Assembly: GCA_026874595.1 (NCBI GenBank)
Contig: CM049318.1
Coordinates: 8,036,741-8,100,740 of the forward strand
Origin: Sipunculus nudus
Taxonomy: Eukaryota; Annelida; Sipuncula; Golfingiida; Sipunculidae
DNA: 64,000 nucleotides
Direction of reading: 5' to 3'
Part shown: piece after piece, positions 58,501 to 64,000 of the stretch
Layout of the letters: each line of letters begins with the position of its first letter
Numbering within the stretch: the stretch's first letter is position 1
Translations under genes and position numbers: made by a program
The notes under the pieces: generated by a model
Databases searched by the model: none
What the model was told of the DNA's origin: nothing
Seen by the model: only the letters and a program-made list of their open reading frames with translations

Positions 58501-60910
58501 TAAGATCTGATCTAAGTCAGGTTTAAACTTTACTAGGCTAGATTACGGTTGGAATATGGACTAGGCCAGATCAAAATCCAGTTTTCAATTAAGATCTGGT
58601 CTAGGCTGGGTCTAAACTGGACGAGGCCAGATTACGATTGGAATCTGGACTAGGCAAGATCAAAGTCCAGCTTTTCAATTAAGATCTGATATAGGTCAGG
58701 TCTAAACTGGACGAGACCAGATTATGGTTGGAATCTGGACTAGGCAAGATCAAAGTCGTGCTTTTCAATTAAGATCTGATCTAGGTCAGGTCTAAACAGG
58801 ACTAGGCCAGATTACGATTGGAATCTGGACTAGGCAAGATCAAAGTCCAGCTTCTCATTTAAGATTTGATCTAGTTCAGGTCTAAACTGGACTAGGCCAG
58901 ATTACGGTTGGAATCTGGACTAGGCAAGATCAAAGTTCAGCTTCTCAATTAAGTTCTGGTCTAGGCTGGGTCTAAACTGGACGAAACCAGATTACGATTG
59001 CGATCTGGACTAGGCCAGATCAAAATCCAGTTTTCAATTAAGTTCTGGACTAGTCTTGGTCTAAACTGGACGAGGCCAGATTACGATTGGAATCTGGACA
59101 AGGCAAGATCAAAGTCCAGCTTCTCAATTAAGTTCTGGTCCAGGCTGGGTCTAAACTGGACTAGGCTAGATAACGATAGGGATGTGGACTAGGCCAGATC
59201 AAAATCCAGCTTTTCAATCGAGATCTGATATAAGTCAGGTCAAACCTGGACTAGGCCAGATCACGATTGGGATCTGGACTAGGCAAGATTGAAGTCCAGC
59301 TTCTCAATTAAGTTCTGGTCCAGGCTGGGTCTAAACTGGACTAGGCTAGATAACGATTGGGATGTGGACTAGGCCAGATCAAAATCCAGCTTTTCAATTG
59401 AGATCTGATATAAGTCAGGTCTAAACTGGACTTAGCTAGATTACGGTTGAAATATGGACTAGGCCAGATCAAAATCCAGTTTTCAATTAAGTTCTGGTCT
59501 AGGCCGGGTCTAAACTAGACTAGGCTAGATTACGATTGGGATCTTGACTAGGCCAGATCAAAATCCAGCTTTTCGATTCAGATCTGATCTAGGTTAGTTC
59601 TAAACAGGACTAAGCCAGATTACGATTGGAATCTGGACTAGGTAAGATCAAAGTCCAGCTTTTCAATTGAGATCTGATCTAAATCAGGTCTAAACTGGAC
59701 AAGGCCAGATTATGGTTGGAATCTGGACTAGGCAAAATCATAATTCAGCTTTTTAATTAGGATCTGATCTCGGTCAGGTCAAAACTGGACGAGGCTAGAT
59801 TACGATTGGAATCTGGATTTGGCGAGATCAAAGTCCAGCTTTTCAATAAAGATCTGATCTAGGTCAGGTCAAAACTGGACGAGGCTAGATTACGATTGGG
59901 ATCTTGACCAGGCAAGATCAAAGTCCAGATTCTCATTTAAGAGCTGATCTAGGTCAGGTCTAAACTGGACTAGACCAGATTACGGTTGGAATCTGGACTA
60001 GGCAAAATCAAAGTCCAGTCTCTCATTTTAGATCTGATCTAGGTCAGGTCTAAACTGGACGAGGCCAGATTACGATTGGGATCTTGACTAGGCCAGATCA
60101 AAATCCAGCTTTTCAATAGAGATGTGATCTAGGTCAGGTCTAACCTGGTCTGGGCCAGATAACTGTTGGAATCTTGACTAGGCAAAATCAAAGTCCAGCT
60201 TCTCATTTTAGATCTGATCTAGATCAGGTCTAAACGGGACTAGGCTAGATTACGATTGGAATTTTGACTAGACCAGATCAAAATCTAGCTCTTCAATTTT
60301 GTTTTGATCTAGGTCAGGTCAAAACTGGACGAGGCCAGATTACGATTGGAATCTGGACTAGGCAAGATCAAAGTCCAGCTTCTCATTTTAGATCTGATCT
60401 AGGTCAGGTATAAACTGGACTAGTCTAGATCAAAGTCCGGCTTTTCAATTGAGATCTGATCTAAGTCAGGTCTAAACTGGACAAGGCCAGATTATGGTTG
60501 GAATCTTGACTAGCTTCTCATTTTACATCTGATCTAGGTCAGGTCTAAACTGGACGAGGCCAGATTACGGTTTGGATCTGGACTAGGCCAGATCAAAATC
60601 CAGCTTTTCAATTAAGTTCTGGTCTAGGCTGGGTCTAAACGGGACTAGGCTAGATTACGATTGGGAACTGGACTAGGCCAGATCAAAATCCAGCTTTTCA
60701 ATTCAGATCTGATCTAGGTCAGGTCTAAACTGGACTAGGCCAGATTACGGTTGGAATCTGGACTAGGCAAAATCAAAGTCCAGCTTCTCATTTTAGATCT
60801 GATCTAGGTCAGGTCTAAACTGGACGAGGCCAGATTACGATTGGAATCTGGACTAGGCAAGATCAAAGTCAAGCTTTTCATTTTTGATCTGATCTAGGTC
60901 AGGCCAGATA
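46503..60910 (+). repeat. ~90-bp satellite array, about 160 copies (14.4 kb)
   Basis: The unit is built from TCTGGTCTAGGTCAGGTCTAA, ACTGGACGAGGCCAGATTAC, GATTGGGATCTTGACTAGGC and CAGATCAAAATCCAGCTTTT, then CAATTAAGT. Spacing between equivalent points is 90 bp, or 89 where CCAGTTTTC replaces CCAGCTTTTC. AGGTCTAAAC at 46578 and at 60811 are about 158 units apart. Copies diverge by several to perhaps 15 percent, with distinct subtypes (AGTTCTGGTC, AGATCTGATC, AGGCTGGGTC). Some stretches lack stop codons because 90 is divisible by 3 (e.g. 58998-59192), but most units contain in-frame TAG, so it is non-coding. Confidence 0.97.
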
Positions 60911-61912
60911 AATTATATATATTATTTTAACAATAAAATGTAACAATTTGACATCATCAGAAGTCTTCTTTCAAGGATCAATGTGAATAATTCATAAAAA
61001 GAAATATTTCCTCTTATGTTCGAAGAAACCCTGCTAGTTAAGTGATCGAAGTACATTCACTGAGGAATAAAGTGCTGAACAAAGTGTTTTCTAGTCAATG
61101 CAACTGTGCGGTCAAAATAATTCATTGTAGGAGGAACATTTCCTGTACACTTTAGATGATAACATTTACTCTAAATTAACTGACAGAGGTTAATGTCTAA
61201 TAAGAATGTAGATTAAACCAAAACTTTATGTGACATTGATGAAAAGATATCTGATATAATGATTGTGTATTAAACCTTTTTGAGGAAATTTTGAAAATTC
61301 TGTTTTATTCTAAATATGAAGACAATCATTATGATTTGTGCACATACATCTACAAGTAAATGTAAATTTTTTTTTATCAGATTTATGGTTCATTAAAGCA
61401 ATTTCTAATTATGTCTGTGCCATTTATGCCGAGCCAAAATGTCTCTGTCTTTAATTTTCCTCTCTACATTGTTGGAAGATCAAATGTTTGTTTCTCATCA
61501 ACTCTTTTGCAATCAGAGATTCGAACTGTCTATGGTATGTGCTCTTTGGAAAACAAATCATGCGTCCTCTTTGGCTGTTTTTCAATGTTAATTGATGTTC
61601 TGGATGCATCAGTGGGCCGGACATATCAATGTAAAGAGATTTCACTCTTTATTCATTTAGTCTTATATTAGCGATTGACTTGACAATTTAAATGTCTGAC
61701 AGTCACGTGCTTTATTTAACTTTCTAATGAAAACTTAAATTATAAATCAAAGATTTGTATATGATATTGTTAATGTAACTTATCTTTTAAAGGCACATAA
61801 CAGGATCTGTATTTAAAATAAAACAATTTTTCAGTTACTTTGTAATTTTTATTTTAAATCCCGATGATTTTCTGATATGATGTTCTTATATCACCTAATT
61901 AGCTTAGTTTTG
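60911..61912. other. Unassigned stretch after the satellite
   Basis: AT-rich. An 86-codon plus frame (61411-61671) and a 64-codon minus frame (61451-61645) overlap; neither is recognised and at most one could be real. No splice sites or repeat ends identified. Confidence 0.45.
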
Positions 61913-62065
61913 CTCTGGCCTAGTCCTTATCCCAATCCTAATCTGGCCTGGTCCAGTTTAGATCTGGCCTAGACCAGATCTCAATCGTGATACGGCCTGG
62001 ACCAGATCCCAACTGATATCTGACCTTGGCCAGTTCTAAACTCGACTGGATTTAGTTCTTATCTG
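61913..62065 (-). repeat. Diverged satellite fragment in opposite orientation
   Basis: Phrases CTGGCCTAGTCC, TCTGGCCTGGTCCAGTTTAG, ATCTGGCCTAGACCAGATC and CCTTGGCCAGTTCTAAACTC are the reverse complement of the 90-bp satellite vocabulary. About one and a half to two diverged units lie 1 kb past the array end. Confidence 0.8.
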
Positions 62066-63794
62066 TGACATTTATTCCGAAATCGGCTTTTTATTATATA
62101 TTTGATATTTATTTACTGGTATTATATTATTATATCATCGGGGGTGACATGGTGATAACAGAAACTTTCACTACATAGGTTAAAGCACATCATATCAAAT
62201 CGAAATTTTATCGAAATTTTATTTTCATAGAAATGTAGCGACTGTAGCTCAAAATCCGACATTTTCGACTGAAAATCTAACATTTATTTGTTGGTTGACA
62301 AAAAAGACAGCGGTGAATAAGAAACCAACATTTTTGGCATGATGTGATTCTTTAAGAAAAAAAAAACAATGTTTGCAGTCCAGTCCCCATACGTCCCCTG
62401 CATGGAAAGCTTTCATCAACTGAATGAGCCATCTGGGCTGTACAGGATGTAGGTCTTCCCGTCATGCATCACGTTTGTCAATATCTTCATCCGTCCTAAC
62501 GAAACATATACTGCCCATACATGTGGGTTCACAAAAGGCATTATTTTTTGCGTGAAACATACCCGCTTACAGGAAGAAAATTTTAATCCTTTATCAACAG
62601 AAGCAACCATTATACATAAGAGTTTGAGTATATTTTGCAAGCTGGTGAGGCAAGCGTGACGACGCTTAAACGGCGACTGAGACAAGAAGTTTCTGTTTAT
62701 TATAACTCCTCCAGAGATATGTTTTATGCTGTTTAAAGAACTCAAGAAAAACAAAAAAATACCTTCTTATCGATTCCCCGTCAATGTCCCTACAGGATAA
62801 TCATAGCTGAATGCCAGTGTTCTGATTTAAAATTAAAATTAATCATTGATCCCTGACATGAATGCATAGATTTGTAAGAATTCTAATAAGACCTAAGGTA
62901 ACAAAGGAGAATTTCTTTTTATATATGCACGCGGGGGTAGTATGGTTCTTTCACAATCATGATACCCTTCAGATGCTTGTGTTTTATTTGTCATATTAAC
63001 ATCAATGGCTACACTGGTAGCCATCGAGCCTGGATAAAAAAGGACTCCGGATTAGGCAGTAGTTGTCTTCAGCGATCGGCAAACATACCCAGTGGCCCTT
63101 CCCGGTGCCTGTGGCAGAATTTTACTAAATGTTCTTAGTGAGAGTCTTACAACCTTTCCTCTTCATGCCTATGGTGACATATGAGGTCATAAGAGGCCTA
63201 GTGAGGGTATTTATAACTTTTTTTATAGCCTGTCATATGGATATTTACAAACTCAGCTCATTTTGTTCAAATTTACCTGCAAGTTTCTGTTGCAGGTGCA
63301 CCGGATATTCTGCCGAAAGAACCAAACACCATATCACGAAACGAGTTTAAGTGAAAGATTTGCTTTAAGATCAATATTTGAGACAAATGTCTTTTTTGTC
63401 AAGATTTGCTGACGGGAGAGACAGGGCAAACGGCACGTTTTTACAGACATTGATTTAATGAAGACAGTATTTGGTGCCATATCGTTTATATCGTCAGCTA
63501 AAAGACACCAACTATACATTAAATTAAGCCTCCCTGGAAGGAGTTTTATATCAATCTTTAGGTCATTATTTTGTTGGGTCGACTTTCTTATGCCCCCCAA
63601 ACCATTTATTAAAAAGTCTCCTTCTTTCGCCGTGTTTGCCCCAGATCACTAACATGGCTGATTTTCAAAAACTTACCTTTGGGCACAATAGTGGTAATAG
63701 GTGACAGATTTGCAACTGATATTTATTTTTGACCTTGACAATATTTCCTAAGGTGTACACTCCACAGCCTTTTCGTTAATATCCCTCAGTTCCA
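62066..63794. other. Unassigned stretch
   Basis: A minus-strand frame of 112 codons (62416-62754) is the longest in this part but matches no family I know. Overlapping frames at 63334-63652 on both strands are likewise unrecognised. No gene call made. Confidence 0.45.
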
Positions 63795-63865
63795 TCCAGG
63801 GGCATATCCACGGGGTACCGCAGAGGGCCATGCCCCCACCCCCACCCCCACCCCACCCCCACCGA
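63795..63865. repeat. C-rich repeat end with (CCCCCA)n
   Basis: CCAGGGGCATATCCACGGGG followed by an imperfect (CCCCCA)n run, similar to the frayed ends of dispersed repeats elsewhere in the window. Confidence 0.5.
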
Positions 63866-63924
63866 CTTTGTATTACATTTTTAGGGAAACATTCGAGACA
63901 GGAATATTAACTATGAAAATTAAA

Positions 63925-63926
<2 letters not shown>

Positions 63927-63964
<38 letters not shown>
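63927..63964. repeat. (AT)n microsatellite
   Basis: Pure AT run close to the window end. Confidence 0.95.
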
Positions 63965-63968
<4 letters not shown>

Positions 63969-64000
63969 GAATAAGTCATTTTTACTTCAAGTTTCAATAC

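Noticed and set aside
58998-59192. 64-codon frame with a 30-residue internal repeat in the 90-bp satellite
   Set aside because: It exists only because 90 is divisible by 3 and a few units lack the usual in-frame TAG. Most units contain stops and there is no recognisable protein.
61411-61671. Overlapping 86-codon (+) and 64-codon (-) frames
   Set aside because: Neither resembles a known protein, and overlap on opposite strands makes a chance origin likely.
62416-62754. 112-codon minus-strand frame as a host gene
   Set aside because: No recognisable domain, no splice context and length possible by chance; left as unassigned.

Overview
The window looks like an intergenic, repeat-dominated piece of an animal nuclear genome, most likely a marine invertebrate. 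A mollusc or another lophotrochozoan is my first guess and a marine deuterostome is possible; the sequence does not settle it. Supporting signs are high AT content, many (AT)n tracts, spliced transposon coding sequence, nuclear-type tRNA-Ala genes without a reliable encoded CCA, recurrent TAGGCCTAT-type snippets, and many terminal-inverted-repeat DNA elements. I found no convincing host protein-coding gene. Almost everything recognisable is a tRNA gene, a transposable-element remnant, or satellite DNA.

Layout. 1-7.6 kb is mostly unassigned, with a 30-bp CCAAT-bearing tandem repeat (3.3 kb), a perfect 22-bp palindrome (5.76 kb) and decayed repeats (6.2-6.8 kb). 7.6-10 kb is a TA-flanked element with 24-bp inverted ends and a recurrent AACGGTGTTGA motif. 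10.42-11.12 kb is a short element with 37-bp inverted ends and strong internal hairpins. tRNA-Ala(TGC) genes lie at 11.30 and 11.96 kb. 12.37-15.98 kb is a structurally complete pogo-like (Tc1/mariner superfamily) transposon with TA duplication, HTH domain, DDD transposase, a proline-rich stretch, a small intron and a C-terminal PHD finger. It is disabled by frameshifts and stop codons.

16.3-24.9 kb is the most interesting part: a minus-strand LINE whose endonuclease (EN) domain is split by a 6.15-kb satellite. The 58-bp satellite monomer is itself a piece of the EN coding sequence, repeated exactly 106 times in perfect register. It was apparently born in place between two 7-bp near-identical motifs 58 bp apart. 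LINE sequence continues on both sides of the array.

25-36 kb holds a 474-bp MITE, (AT)n tracts, two more tRNA-Ala genes in a local duplication (28.5 and 29.7 kb), a ~1.15-kb inverted-end element, a large imperfect inverted repeat (arms 31.53-32.61 and 33.69-35.20 kb), a decayed fifth tRNA-Ala copy (35.28 kb) and an 805-bp inverted-end element. 36.4-46.4 kb is mainly decayed repeats and unassigned DNA. 46.5-60.9 kb is a second satellite of about 160 units of ~90 bp with multi-kilobase higher-order duplications; a diverged fragment lies in opposite orientation 1 kb beyond its end (61.9 kb). The rest shows nothing recognisable.

All family assignments rest on motifs read by eye. No database search was possible.
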